From assembly GCF_902829255.1 (NCBI RefSeq), contig NZ_CADEPK010000228.1:1-33944 (forward strand): 33,944 bases of DNA, given 5' to 3'. The notes under the pieces were generated by a model, which saw only the letters and a program-made list of their open reading frames with translations, did no database searches and was not told where the DNA came from. The translations under genes were made by a program, and so were the position numbers. This document shows positions 33,577 to 33,944 of this stretch, one piece after another. Position 1 is the first letter of the stretch, and each line of letters starts with the position of its first letter. This DNA comes from Metabacillus niabensis (lineage in GTDB: Bacteria > Bacillota > Bacilli > Bacillales > Bacillaceae).

Positions 33577-33789
33577 TTATTTTAAGTACATTTCTTCACA
33601 GAGTTTGTATTTCTCACTCGTTTCATAAAAATATTGCATCACATTAATCCCCTCTTTTTGCCTAAGAGGAACATGAATAATTTGAAATGATAAAAACCCT
33701 TTTCTATTTATCCATTTAACAAGATATTCTACGCACTCATATATAAAGAGTTTGATAATATATTTATTTTTAAAAAAATTAATTAGCAA
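33577..33789 (-). pseudogene. Probable gene remnant ending in EEMYLK
   Basis: A 70-codon frame that opens with a TTG directly after a stop codon and has no ribosome site. The later part (GFLSFQIIHVPLRQKEGINV, then YETSEKYKLCEEMYLK) looks protein-like, and the stop is followed by terminator copy D. I take it as the 3' end of a gene whose front part has decayed; the family is unknown. Confidence 0.4.
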
Positions 33790-33904
33790 TTATAGTATAA
33801 TAAAATAAAATGGTAATATTAGGGGTTTTTTGGATTTAGAAAACAGTGGAACAAATGATTAGCTATATTTAAATAAACAACAGCAGTTGAAAAGGAGAAA
33901 AAAA

Positions 33905-33944
33905 TTGAAAATATTTAATGAAGAATTATCTAAAACAGTAAATA
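33905..33944 (+). CDS. Start of a rightward gene, cut by the window edge
   Basis: A TTG codon with AAGGAG seven bases upstream opens a frame (MKIFNEELSKTVN) that runs off the window. The family cannot be told from 13 residues. Confidence 0.5.
   Translation, partial: MKIFNEELSKTVN

Overview
The window looks like chromosomal DNA from a low-GC Gram-positive of the Bacillaceae. Shine-Dalgarno sequences are strong (GGAGG type), TTG and GTG starts are frequent, and many genes are of Bacillus type (YesL/YesN, LplA-like lipoprotein, YetA-like lyase, YwbE, FbpA-like, DnaD-domain protein, ABC-F). Nearly everything is on the minus strand. The exceptions are one TetR-family gene, a broken DUF402 gene and the first codons of a gene at the right edge. 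No rRNA, tRNA, CRISPR array or intact insertion sequence was seen.

Region 1 (1-12.4 kb) is a pectin / rhamnogalacturonan utilisation locus. In transcription order it holds a secreted PL9-type right-handed beta-helix lyase, an AraC regulator with a cupin sensor, a YetA-like (PcRGLX/PL26-like) lyase, an LplA-like solute-binding lipoprotein, a sugar-phosphate isomerase/epimerase-type protein, a Gfo/Idh/MocA oxidoreductase, a YesL (DUF624) membrane protein and a YesN-type response regulator cut by the left edge. Two cre-like sites suggest CcpA control. Transporter permeases and the sensor kinase are not in the window.

Region 2 (12.4-18.2 kb) holds mixed chromosomal genes and decay. A DnaD-domain replication protein has an ATGA overlap with the ruined start of a DnaB-type helicase gene. 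A DUF402 pseudogene follows, then a large XPD/DinG-like helicase with an N-terminal PD-(D/E)XK nuclease module, YwbE with a small basic partner, and an FbpA-like protein. Hairpins with a GGGACAGT core are scattered among them.

Region 3 (18.2-26.6 kb) is an organosulfur-type monooxygenase cluster. It has two NtaA/SnaA/DszA-family FMN monooxygenases and three acyl-CoA-dehydrogenase-fold proteins, two of them DszC/SfnB-like, with a divergent TetR regulator. Two of its transcription segments are preceded by copies of one structured leader: a GTTGACTGGAC block whose small hairpin is mutually exclusive with a terminator hairpin. I do not recognise this leader, and it is the best candidate here for an undescribed regulatory system. 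A 24-codon ORF with a strong ribosome site precedes the last gene of the cluster.

Region 4 (26.6-33.9 kb) holds nucleoside phosphorylase PpnP, then an ABC-F ATPase behind a classic attenuation leader (promoter, 39-aa leader peptide, three terminator-like hairpins). After these come a Nudix hydrolase with a possible RNA-ligase-like fragment, a beta-lactamase-fold serine hydrolase, an arylamine-N-acetyltransferase-like protein and several decayed reading frames. Four related terminator hairpins end successive units in this part.
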